Assembly (NCBI RefSeq): GCF_904849725.1
Contig: NC_058519.1
Location: forward strand, 532,960,316 to 533,024,315
Source of the DNA: Hordeum vulgare subsp. vulgare
Lineage: Eukaryota > Streptophyta > Magnoliopsida > Poales > Poaceae
Direction of reading: 5' to 3'
Length of the DNA stretch: 64,000 nt
A program made the position numbers and the translations under genes. A model generated the notes under the pieces. That model was not told the origin of the DNA. It saw only the letters and a program-made list of their open reading frames with translations, and ran no database searches. Position 1 is the first letter of the stretch. Each line of letters starts with the position of its first letter. Positions 36,013 to 47,535 of the stretch are shown here, one piece after another.

Positions 36013-36560
36013 TTTTTTTCATGAATACGCAAATCTTGCGTATTAATTAATTGATAGAAAAAGGTAATGTGAATACAAGGGGTGCTACAACCCATAGCAC
36101 AAACACAAGAGGCATGAACATGGTTGCCGAAGCAGAGAGTCATTAGATGCTCGACCCAAACAAAGAAAAACACAGCTAAACTCGCCTACCAGGGAAGCAG
36201 CCCAAGCAACAACTAGACGATCAATATCTCCACATCTAGCACCAACAACGTCACGAGCAAACAAGACAACGCCTTCACGAAGAAGAACGACACCAAGACG
36301 TCGTTGTCGTCTGATCCGGAAAACCGGACCTAGTGTATCCCCTAATGCTCGAAGAGGGGCACGGATAATGGCCATGACAGCGCCTTCAAGAAGAGGACGA
36401 CACCCGCGGGTGTCGCCGCTGCAGGCATAAGATGCAAGGATTTCGCCCTAGCCATGTACCGATCAATCCCAAGCCGCCGGAGTACAAGTCGGAGAAGGGG
36501 AAGTCGGGCATAAGTCGGAACTACGACCACCAAAAGGGGAGCCACGCTCGACGCCGAGGA
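36013..36560 (-). repeat. Probable non-LTR retroposon fragment
   Basis: On the minus strand the segment ends with a short A-rich tail after TTGCGTATTCATG, preceded by TATCAATTAATTAATACGCAAG. That style of 3' end is common in grass LINE-type copies. It encodes no intact ORF. Confidence 0.4.
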
Positions 36561-36741
36561 GGTCTACGATTAGCTTGAGGTAAGTTACCAACACATTAGT
36601 TCTCTCGACTGTGCCAAATAATTATAGGTGGACCATTCAACCATGCACAAAAGATAATGAGGAGATCGGTATGTATCATTAACTTGTAGTTTATGAAATG
36701 GGAGTGTGGCCACAATGAATGTTACAGATATGTTTGAATAT

Positions 36742-37008
36742 ACATGTTTCAAAATGTGTTCGTAGCCAACAAAGTTGCAGTCCATCCATTCACGAAGATT
36801 ATACAAGTAGTGATTCGGCTTTATCAACACACATGTTTCAAAATGTGTTCGTAGCCAACAAAGTTGCAGTCCATCCACTCACGAAGATTATATAAGTAGT
36901 GATTCGGCTTTATCAACACACATGTTTCAAATTGTGTTCGTAGCCAACAAAGTTACAGTCCATCCACTCACGAAGATTATACAAGTAGTATTTCGGCTTT
37001 ATCAACAC
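36742..37008. repeat. Minisatellite, three copies of an 89-bp unit
   Basis: Units start at 36742, 36831 and 36920 with ACATGTTTCAAA(A/T)TGTG and differ by a few substitutions. Confidence 0.92.
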
Positions 37009-37176
37009 CGTCGGAATAGTTAAGGATTGTATACCATGGTGAAAGCTGCTTACCACATATTTATTTATTTATTACGGTTATTTTTTTATGTACATATTTT
37101 CATTTTCAAATATGGCAAATACAATCATACTACTTCAAACAAGAATATATTTTTTTGCTTCCAACTTTATATGGTG

Positions 37177-37262
37177 CCATGTTTTTTTATGAAAGAGAGC
37201 TCCCTCTCCGATTTCATTTATTAGAAATCACCATGTCTATTTGGTTACAAGCTAAGAAAAGA
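37177..37262 (-). repeat. Possible non-LTR retroposon tail
   Basis: Read on the minus strand, TAATAAATGAAATCGGAG leads into GCTCTCTTTCATAAAAAAA. The A-rich end suggests the 3' tail of a LINE-type copy. Very short. Confidence 0.35.
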
Positions 37263-37363
37263 AAACAACCAAAAGGCCATGCAGGCAAACTATGATGAGC
37301 AATTGTTGAAGAAGAGGAGATCCATCCCTATCCCGCATGCTTGCCCACGATCACGAACACGCC

Positions 37364-37464
37364 TCAGTCTTCTGGATAGTTCACGTACATGCGGTCGTTC
37401 TCCTCATCGTACTGCCACGTTAGCTCCGTGCCATCTGGATCACCTGTGTCGGGCGTACCTGTAC
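37364..37464 (-). other. Exon-like block 3 in LTR-X (101 nt, acidic C-terminus)
   Basis: On the minus strand CCAACAG precedes it, like a splice acceptor. It stays open to a TGA at 37364-37366 and ends YVNYPED. It has the same length as the block at 45167-45267, with 8 synonymous and 6 replacement codon changes by hand count. Confidence 0.6.
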
Positions 37465-39314
37465 CTGTTGGGGTGGTGAAGTAATCTGTGAGTCATAGGG
37501 ACTCAGCAATCTATGACCTCGTACCGAAACTAGTCAAGTTATTAGGTGAGAAAGATTCAGTGTTTAGGTTGCAGCATCCTAAGCATTTATGGTGGATAAC
37601 TTACGTAGAACAAGTTATTGATGTGGTGGTCTACGCGAGCGGTCGAAGACTAGCTGATCACTAAGTGACCCTAAACACCTACTTACATCAAACATAACCC
37701 CACCGTGTTCCTGTTCGAAGAAAGGTCTTCGAAGGGGACAGTCACGGTTACGCACACGGTTGGCAGTTTTATTTGAATTAGTTCAAGTTATCTATAACCG
37801 GATGTTAACAAATATTCCAAGTTGCCACATAACCGTGGGCACAGCTTTCCGAAAGATTAAACCCTGTAGGGGTGCTCCAACTAGTTCATCACAAGCGGTC
37901 ACGGGCCGCAAAGCAATCCTCTATCACGAATCTCGTGATCTCGTCGGATTCCTTAAAGGAAAACCTCAACTCTGGGGAGAACCAAAGCTTCACCGGGGTT
38001 CCTATATGCAAGATATATCGCCAAGGTAAGACAAGACTAGCAGGACCTCCCGTCGTGTCAACGACCCCGATAAGAGCCGCGTATCTCAGCCTCAGGACAC
38101 GACGGATGAGCGATGGTTACCACGCCAAAACACCGAGTTGCCCCGGGGAGCGTAATAAGCTGCTCTGGGTTGGACCAACACTCATGAGGAGCACTGGCCC
38201 GGGGTGTTGATTAATTCCTCGGGGTAGCTATTCCCTATGCAGATTATTATTAAGTGATTAGTAGATTAAAACCAATGTTGGGTCCTACCGGACAAGTCTT
38301 AACACTACACGATTTATCAAGGGGGTCCCCATAACAACCCCGAATGTGTTAGGAGCGATCAGTTATGGAATAAACACCGGTAGCCGGAAACTATGGCGGC
38401 AATAACGGAACAAAACACCCGGCAAAAGGCTAGGCCTTCCATCATTTACCAAGTATATAGGTGCATTAATTAAATAACAGATTTAAACATAATGATATCA
38501 AGACTCATGTTATCACATGAGACAATTGCGCCTGCAACTAGCAACGCCAACATTAGAAGTTGAGCAAGCCTACTTAGCCATTCAATATTAGCTAGGTGGG
38601 GAGAGTGTTTGGGTTTCATGGCAATATCAGGAGGCAATTATTTCAGTGGTGGGCAGCGAGCATAAGACGAAGGAAACGTGAATCTAGGTATAACAAAGCT
38701 AGAGACAATATCAAGGTCATGTCATCTTGCGTGTGATGTCTTTAGCTTGGAACTTGTGACAACCCGAGACCGATGTTCCAGAAGATTCCCCCTCTATTCC
38801 ATTTTCGTCGTGTGTTTATTTTAATTTGTCGCATCATCATCGCATCATGCGCATTATCAGCATTGCATCGGCATCCTGTTGCCGCCAATTTTCAAAACTT
38901 GCATCCGTTGTTAGTTGTCGGTTCTCGTCGTTGTTCGTTCTAAGCCCGTTCACACACGCACGCGCCCGCGGCATCGTCAAACCCTGTTTTTAAAAGCGTG
39001 TATAAAACTTTCTCTGATTGGGTTGGAATTTTACGTGCGGTCTTATTTAGTTATAGGTAGGTCGCCTGTCAAGTTTCGTCGCAATCGGAGTCCGTCTGGT
39101 ACCCGAACGGTCGACCATAGCGGCACCGTATTCGGTCTATCGTCGGACGTTTGTCGGTGTTTAAAAATACGTTGCCGGGTCACCCGTTTTCCCTCTCGTC
39201 TCCGGATAACTACTCTACACGGCCACTTAACTGTCCCCGCGTTCGAGATTGTCCAATTTCGACCGCGCGGTTGGATCCGGAACGAAATTCCGGTAAACCT
39301 AGCCCCCCTTTTGT

Positions 39315-39324
39315 CTATATATAG
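39315..39324 (+). promoter_or_regulatory. TATA box of solo LTR B
   Basis: CTATATATAG about 50 bp before a GC-rich leader, 560 bp into the LTR. Confidence 0.65.
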
Positions 39325-42300
39325 ACCCCCCCCCGTGCATTTTTAACAGCCCCTCTCCCCCACCTCGGGATCCGTGCCACCCCGAAACCCTAATCCCACC
39401 TCTGTGTCTCCTCCTCTCAGCCTCGAGCCGCCGCGGGCCCATCTGAAGCCTGCCCGAGCCGACCCGCCGCCGCCGCCTCGCCCGTTCCTCCCGCAGCTCC
39501 CGAGTGCCCGCTGCCCGTGCTCCCGTCGCCGGATCCGTGCCTCCGGCGAGCTGCCGCCGCCAGCGACCACCGGGAACCGCCTCTTCCGGCCGCCTCCCGC
39601 CGCCGCCGGTGCCCCAGCCGCCGCGCCGGAGCGTCCCTTCGCCGGATCGACGTCCTGGCCACCGGGTTGCCAAGCCCGTCGTCGCAGGCCCCTCGGCCAG
39701 ATCCGGGAGCCTCGTGGCCGGATCCCGCTGCTAGCTGCCGCGGCCTGTCCGCCCCTCGCCGGTGCCTCCTCGCCACCGTTCCTCGCTGGGAACCTGCCAC
39801 AGAGCCGAGCCGCCATGGCCTCTCGACGAGTGCTCGAGGCCGAGCGCCAGCAGCTCGCGCTGGTCGCTCGCCAGCCGGTCCTGGGCCGGCCTCGCCCCGG
39901 CCCATCTCCGCGCCTCGCCTCTGATCTCCTCGGCTGCCAGGCCTCGTGGCCCAAGCCGCAGCCTCCCAACCGGCCCAAGAGGCCTCCCCCAAGGTGAGGC
40001 CCCCTGTAGTGCCCCAGATGTAACCTTGCCATATTTGGAACCATTGCAAGTGGGCCCACCTTGTCAGAGATTATGATGTTATAGTTGGTACCATGATTTC
40101 ATGTGTGTTCCTTACTATTTCCCTCTCATGCATACATGCATAGCATATCATTGCATGCCCTTGACTTGTGTTGTTGCTATATGATCTTAGCATTTCATGT
40201 GGTGTTAGTACTAAATGTAGGTGGTGATCTTGTGGTTAGCTACCTTGTGATGCATGTGACCTTGTATATGTGATGAGGTGCTGCTATGATGTCATGTGTT
40301 GGAGTACTAAGAGTAGTGGTGTTTGACATATTTTCAAAACCCTCTATTTGCTTGCAAACCCTTTTCTCTATTCATTCTCAAGTTCGAAATTCCACCTTAT
40401 TATCTCTTCTTTAAAAATGTCTTTTGTTTAGGGATTAATGTGAGTGTGAAGTTGTGCTAGCTTGGTGATTTTTAAGAGTGTTTTAAGCAGGTGCAATGAT
40501 CACAAAACAGAGGCATTAATTCAGTTTTTGTGAAATATAATTTGCTCCTAAAAATCTTGAACTTATTTTATTTAAATAGGTCATATTTTTATATGACCAG
40601 GGGGTATTTCCTTTTGAATTTATCCCAGTAGTTTTGCCTTGTGTTATTTTTTCCCTTTCTGTGTTGTTTTATAAATGGACCCCCCCCAGCGATTACTTAT
40701 CTCCCCCTGGCGCAGCATGGGCCTCCTCCCTTCGGTGTGGCCCATGTCCCTCCCTGTCCAGCGAGAGCCCAGGGCGCGACCCCCCTTCTCCTTTCCTGAC
40801 GCCGTCCTCTATTCTTTTCCCTTTCCGTCAGCTCGCTGAGAGACAGAGAAGTTGACGCTGTGAGCTCGGACATCGAGGCCCCCATATATTGTTTGCGTCC
40901 GTGCCCCCTCGGCCTAGGGTTCCCCCTCTCTTCCATCCGCCGCCGCCACTCCATTCCCCATCTCCCTCCTCTCTCTTTCTTTCCCAGAGGTAGTCTGTAG
41001 CCAGTACAGAGAGGAAGAGAAGGAACGCCGACGTCTACCCCCGCGTGCACCGTCGAGCGGCACGACCACCATGTCCGGGAGCTTGGGGAGGGTGCCCGTG
41101 CTCCACTCCCGCCGTCGTTGAGGTCGGGGAGTGACCACAGCGACGGGCAGGAGCTTGTCTTCGGTGCGAACCCGACGAACTCCTTCCTCTACGTCGGATC
41201 TGCAACAGGCCATCGTCAGCGCGTCCTCGTCGACTCCAGGCGGCTTCTCCTTCCCGATCGGCGCCCCCTCTTCCTTCCCTAGGTGACGATCGCTCTTCCT
41301 CCCTTCCCCTCGGTTGGATCTGCCGGAGTGGTCGCCGTGCTCCTCTGTTCAGGGGAGAGAACGGCAGGAGCTTGCTGTGATGTGTGTGTAGGTGTAGAGC
41401 GCTCGATGTGAGTAGATGCAGAGTAGATGTAGGTGCGTCTTCCCTTTTCCCGCGGGCGTGGTAGAGGCCGTGGTAGAGGATACCATGTCCGGTGATCTCT
41501 CTGTCACCGGCTCGCAGGTGCAGGCCAGACAGTAGGATCGAGGTAGTATACCTTGCGTTAGGTCCGTACTATGTCAGACATCGTAACGTAGCCCAGTGGT
41601 GGATGTGTGTGTGTGTTATCGTCAGGTGCAGGGATCGAATCCCAGTAGGAGCACCCCCTTTTTTGTTTCCTTTTCTGTTTTGACAGAAGGGTAGCGCAGC
41701 AAGTAGATCCCCTGCATCGATCCTCCACTGTCGAGCACCTTGACCCTAGCAGAGTGGTAGAGTTGCAGTTTGCACCTCCAGTAGGTCTGGGGTTCGACCC
41801 CAGCACCTCTCCTTTTTGCCTTACCTTTGTTTTCTTTTATTCTCTTCCTTGTTGATTGGTAGCTAAGTAGCCCCTGATTATTTGTAGCATGGTATTTCTT
41901 TTCTTCCTTGCTATTTTTCCTTTCCTGCCTAGTTTAAGAGTGTGTGCATGTGATAGACTTGGTGTATGTTTTGTGATGGTGTGTGTGCATGGTGGCACAC
42001 ACACAAGGGGTGTTTATGTGCATAAGAGAGTGTGTGTGTGTGTGTGTAGGATTTTGCCCCCACACACCTTGTATAGATGTTGGTGTAGGGTTCTTGCAAG
42101 CATGTGCATGTGGCTCAAGTCATAGGCATGTGTGTGTGTTTGCACTAGGAGTGCATACGTAGATAAATCATGTGTAGGAGATCATGTAGCTTTATCATGC
42201 TTAGAAGTGCATTGTTGTTGAGTGCATGTATGTATAGAGTTGCTAGATCCTATGGTGTGTGTATGTTTGCCATGTGGTGCAAGCTATGTTTAGCATGTGT

Positions 42301-43808
42301 AGGTATGTGTGTTGATCTAGAGCATGATGTGCTTGTAGATGATGTGGAGTAGATGTGTGGGTGAGAAGCATTCCACCTTTGCAAGCAAGCTTTGCACCTT
42401 CACATGACCATATGTGAGAGGGCATGGTATGTTGTTTGTGTGGATAATTGGGTAGTAGTGGTTTTGAAGTTGATGTGCATGACACAAACATGGGGTTCAA
42501 ACCCCCATGTCACTTTGTCATTGTGCACATGAACTCAACCTTTGTAGTTGTTGATATAGTGGAACTACATGAAATGATGCCCTATTCACTAGGCATGATT
42601 TGAAGTAGTTTCCTCTTCCTTAATTTGTGGTCACTTGTTCCAAGTAAGTGCCCACATATTACATATGATTTTGGGGTAGAATCTCCCAAGTAATCCAGTG
42701 GTGAAGTTAGTTTTGCCATTGGGATACTTTATGGAGTTGACATATTCAGATTTGTTGCAAGTTTGCTCTTTGTTTCCATGGAATAGGTGGAGCCCAAGGG
42801 CATGAGTTTTTTGTGTGATAGTAGTAGGGGTTTTTATCTACACCATAGTGGTGTCATTTATCACTTGGTGTTATTTTTGTGCAAGCTATGCCTAGACAAA
42901 GTGAGCATGTGGCTGAAAAATTCCAGCTTAGTGAAAACTGGAATTTCACTAAGTCTGGGAATCTGGAAACATTTTCTTCTCCCATAGATGAGGTTGTGCT
43001 GGTCATTGTGTTGTGATCTAGCCTTAGTTCAGTGCTAGGAATTTGGACCTTATATGTTTGTGAAGCTCCCTGTCAAATTTCATCTCATTTGGAGGCTTGT
43101 AGGTTATGTTTTGGTTGCTGTCAAAAAGCTTCAGAACAAAGACAGAAAGTCAGGTGCAGGAATTTTCACTAAGTCCCTGAGATCTGATGGTTTTGGGAAA
43201 GTTTGTGGCCTTGTATCTTCTTGTGTTTAATTCCTTTTGCTGTGATTCTTGCTGGTGCTTGTAGTGTTCTTGGTTGGCTACAACCACATATATCATTTGT
43301 CATATTTGGAGGGCTGTAGCTATGTTGCATGTAGCTCACAAAGAGCTAAGATGCAGATTATGGCAGATTGTGTAGTATAGTCATTTTGATGATTGTGTGT
43401 GCTTAGTTGGTGTTGTGGTGTTCTTCCTTGCTCCAATCCATTCATGTTGGGTTGGTATATGTCTTGGCAACCTGGGAATACCAGATTTGTGCCAATTGTG
43501 GGTGTGGTGTTGATTCTTACATGTAGGGCTTCATATCTTGTTTCGTTGATTCCCGTTGATCCGTAGCTCCAATTGTAATGTTCTTTATATGGTTTTGCAT
43601 CGTTTTCACGAGACGCATCTGTTCATGCCATTCTCATGCATGTAAAAATATCTTAGTGTACAGTTCTGTCCAGAAACTTATAGTAGTTCCTTTTGCTTGT
43701 GCTAGTGATAGAAATAGTGATGCATGCTCATTTTTCATCTCATGCATCATGTGCTTGTTGCATCTTGTGGTGCTGCTGGTAATTGGTTGTTATTCTTATG
43801 TTGGGTAG

Positions 43809-43892
43809 CACCGGGATCGGAGAACGAATACGTGGAATCAGGAGAGTACGTGCAGGACGAACCAGAACCATTCCAAGCTGAGGATATCACAG
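43809..43892 (+). other. Exon-like block 2 in solo LTR A (84 nt)
   Basis: Preceded by TTGGGTAG (acceptor) and followed by GCAAGATG (GC-type donor after ACAG). Its open phase gives an acidic peptide beginning PGSENEYVESGEY. The counterpart in LTR-X (51692-51751 plus 38731-38754, minus strand) is also 84 nt, with 5 synonymous and 5 replacement codon changes. Confidence 0.6.
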
Positions 43893-45166
43893 GCAAGATG
43901 ATATGACCTTGATTCCACCTCTAGACTTGTTATGCTAGTTTGCGTTTCCATGTCATATTGCTCGCTGCCTACCACTGAAGTAAATTGCCTCTTGATATGC
44001 CATGAACCCAAACATTGATTCCTTCCTAGCAAAACTTGTATGGCTAAGTAGGCTTTGCTCAGCTGCTAATGTTAGCGTTGCTAGATGTAGGTGCTTTGAC
44101 TCATGTGAGAACATGAGCTTGATATCATTACCTTAAATTCTGTTATTTAATTAATGCATATATATATTTGGTAAATGACGGAAGGCCTAGCCTTTTTCCG
44201 GGTGCTTTGTTCCGTTATTGCCGCCTTAGTTACCGGTTACCGGTGTTTGATTCCATAATGATCGCTCCTAACACGTTCGGGGTTGTTATGGGGACCCCCT
44301 CGATAAATCGCGTAGTGCTAAGGCTTGTCCGGCAGGACCCAACATTGGTGTTAATTTGCTAATCAGTTAATAATTAACTTCATAGGGAATAGCTACCCCG
44401 AGGAATTTAATCAACAACCCGGGCCAGTGCTCCTCATGAGTGTTGGTCCAAATTGGGCACTGCTCGGGGCCAACTCAGGGCAACTTGAGTGATTTCTATC
44501 ACGCCATCGTGCGCGTAGCTCATCCGACGTGTCCTGAGACTGAGATACGCGGCTCTTATCAGGGTCGTCGACACGTCGGGACGTCTTGCTAGCCTTGCCT
44601 TACCTTAGCGGTATATCTTGCATATAGGAATCCCAGTGAAGCTTTGGTTTCCCCCAGGGTTGAGATTTTCCTCTAAGGAATCCGACGAGATCACGAGATT
44701 CGTGATAGAGGATGCCTTTGTGGTCTGTGTACGTTTGTGATGGACTAGTTGGAGCACCCCTGCAGGGTTTAATCTTTCGGAAAGCCGTGCCCGCGGTTAT
44801 GTGGCAACTTGGAATATTTTGTTAACATCCGGTATTAGAGAACTTAAACATAAGCTAATAAAATTTGCCAACTGTGTGCGTAACCGTGACTGTCCCCTCG
44901 AAGATCTCTCTTCGATCGGGAAGACGGTGGGGTTATGAATGACGTAGGTAGGTGTTCAGGATCACTTAGTGATCAAGTAATCACGACCGTTAGTATAGGC
45001 CACCTTCAGAACTGCTTTGCATAAGTTAGCTAATAAATCAAGCTTAGTATGCTGCAACCTTATACATTTCACCCTTACCCTACCTAATAACATGACTAGT
45101 TCTCGCACCAAGGTCTTAGAGTGCTGAGTCCCCGTGGCTCACGGATTCCTCCGAAACTCCCAACAG

Positions 45167-45267
45167 GTACAGGTACCCCAGAGACAGATGATCCCGATGG
45201 CACTCAGCTGGCGTGGCAGTATGACGAGGAGACAGACCGCCTCTACGTGAACTATCCAGAGGACTGA
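45167..45267 (+). other. Exon-like block 3 in solo LTR A (101 nt)
   Basis: Preceded by CCCAACAG. It joins block 2 in phase and encodes an acidic C-terminus with WQYDEE and YVNYPED before TGA. See the matching block at 37364. Confidence 0.6.
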
Positions 45268-47394
45268 GGCGTGGTCGTGATCGTGGGCCTGCAGGCAGGG
45301 TAGCATAGCATTTCTATGTTTTGTAGTCCGTAGCGGAACTACCTTGATTGTATCTGTGATGTACTCTGAGTTATTAATGAGAAGACAATTGAATCCCGAA
45401 TTTTCTATTTTTATTATTATTTGTGTTGTGTTACTTGCTTGCGAAACGCTTAGATGCGCTTCTTTCCTATTCGGGGCCTCGACCCCCAGATCGGAAAGGA
45501 CCGCATCTTGGTCGTTACACCCCCTCAGTCCAATCTCCCGCCCTGGGCGGCGTTTTTTTATATTGCGCCCCAATCCGGCCCGGTAGTATTTTTTTTTAAC
45601 TTAGGGTTTTTCAAATTAGTTATGTTTAAGGAAAATAGACGTATATTCAAACGCCCGTATCTTTTAATCCGTAAGTCGGATCGCGACGTGTTGTATATGT
45701 AAATTGTGTGGTTTTTCGCGTAGATTACGAATTTGCAACTTGCATGTATGTTTGAAGTAGTTTGACATGTCGTATGCCTAGTTTAGCGTGTTGTCTCGAT
45801 AGGATAATCACTCGTATTTATTTTCCGTGCGTGTACGGAGTGCTCGAACCTCGTAGATAAAATGTTCATGTTTTAGGAACCCTTTTGCCATGTATTTTAG
45901 AGTAGTCGTTGGTATTTTTGCATGTAGAATTTAGTCGCTAGTTTATTTTTCGCGTTTAGGACTTATTCCCGCATATACGTGTGGCGTTGATTTTATTTTG
46001 CAACCCCTCATGTTATATATGTTTTCAGGGTAGAAAAATCCATAGCATTTAACTGTGTATTTAGTTTTAGCTTTTGAGCAAGTTAGTTCGCGTGATATTT
46101 TGCCATGTTGCCATCTTGTCTATTTTGTGGGATTTAATCCGTGCGTGATTTGTAGGAGTTGTCAACTAGAGAGTTGCTCTTGGATGCTTAGAATAGCCTC
46201 TGGTATTTTTGGTTGCAATAGAAATCCATGTTTAGGTGTGGTTTGCTTGTTCTCAACTTGCTAGGAAATAGTGCTGATTTGGAGATGCTGAAATATTTCT
46301 AAGTCTGAAATCTGTTATATTTTGTTGTTGTCTTTGCATGAGTTTATCTTGTGATCTGTAGCTCTTTTAAGGTTAGTGCAATGGAGTTAGTTGTAGACTT
46401 TGGGATTCTCTAGCATGCTATGAATTTTCATGCCATTTGGAGTCATGCAGCTTATGGTTTTTCTGCCGTCAATATGCCTTCAGATCGAAAACTGTAATTT
46501 CATAAATTATTATTTTCTCTAAGTCTGAAACTGTGTGTGAGAAGCCATTTTGTGACTTCTTTTCCTAGTGATCCATGCTTCCATGCTAGGTGTTATAAGT
46601 TGCATGTTGTAGTGCTTCTTGCCCTCTATCGTCTCATGTCTTGGTTGAGCATATTGGGATTGTGCAGCTCGTAGTTGTGGGGTGTAGAAAATACTATGTG
46701 GCTGATTTTGGCAGATTGTAGTGATATCTTGTTTTGCTCGTAGTTGTTGATCCGTTGCTCCATTTTGATCGTGTACTACATGAAACTTGCTTAGAATATC
46801 GTGTAGTTTCGTATTATCTTGCTGGTTATGTGTTTTGAAATGATTGTGACTGTCATTGCACACATATTGCATTCATGCCATCATATCTTGCGATGCTCGT
46901 ATCTTTTGATCTGTAGCTCCGTTGGAGATGTTCTCTATGTGTAAATTTCTTGTAACAACGCGTAGAATCACGTGAACCTATTTGTTTTGCTGTTTAACAA
47001 CTATTTAAACACGTTAGTTTAGATCTGGACAGATTTGTAAATTAACATGTGAGGTCATTTCAGAGATGCTATATGTCATTTCCGACCTTATTTAAAATGC
47101 CTAGATAGGTAGTTTAATTGCGCTTCACCTCTTGCCATGTTTAATCACATTTAATATTGCCGTGTACCTAATCGGGATAGAACTAAATAACTCATATGTG
47201 GAGTTTCGTCAATATGCAACTCGTTGCATATTGAACTTCACTTAATGTGTAGTATATGGTTGTTGTGAATTGACATGTCGTGACTTGCATGTATTCACCT
47301 GTTCATGCATCATATATGGGTTGCATCTTGTCGTGCATTTGCCGTGGTGAATATCTGTGTTGATGCTTGTTTCCGGTTTCCTTCGTCTTGTTAG

Positions 47395-47486
47395 AGTTCC
47401 GCAAGCGAGTCGGATTGTGAGGACCCGTACGACTACATCGGTTCGTCTGCTTCACGGAGTCATTCTTCTTCCAAGCGGGATCTCAG
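47395..47486 (+). other. Exon-like block 2 in solo LTR B (92 nt)
   Basis: Acceptor-like CTTGTTAG precedes it and GCAAGATGA follows, as in LTR A. One frame reads acidic/Ser-rich (SESDCEDPYDYIGS). It differs in length from the 84-nt version, so it is a diverged form. Confidence 0.45.
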
Positions 47487-47535
47487 GCAAGATGACCATT
47501 TCCCCAGATACCATTACTATCATTGCCATGCTAGT

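Larger units (their letters stand above)
40005..45519 (+). mobile_element. Solo LTR A (5515 bp) nested in solo LTR B
   Basis: Runs from TGTAGTGCCCCAGATG to GGTCGTTACA. The flanking CCCCC (40000-40004 and 45520-45524) is a low-complexity duplication, so the boundary also rests on the TG/CA ends and on the resumption of LTR B afterwards. It has a GC-rich leader (about 40690-41290), T-rich and GT-rich intron-like DNA (for example (GT)n near 42030), and exon-like blocks at 43809 and 45167. The part 44060-45519 is related to LTR-X and more distantly to LTR B. No gag or pol. Confidence 0.75.

Noticed and set aside
39374..40059. Proline/arginine-rich ORFs on both strands as host genes
   Set aside because: GC-rich LTR leader gives long open frames on both strands. 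The sense ORF runs past the splice-donor match and has no recognisable domain.
38755..45519. One 6.8 kb LTR from TGTGACAACC to CGTTACA
   Set aside because: The outer flanks do not match (GAACT against CCCCC). TGTAGTGCCCC at 40005 with CCCCC on both sides, and GAACT at 38750 and 51687, resolve it into one LTR nested in another.
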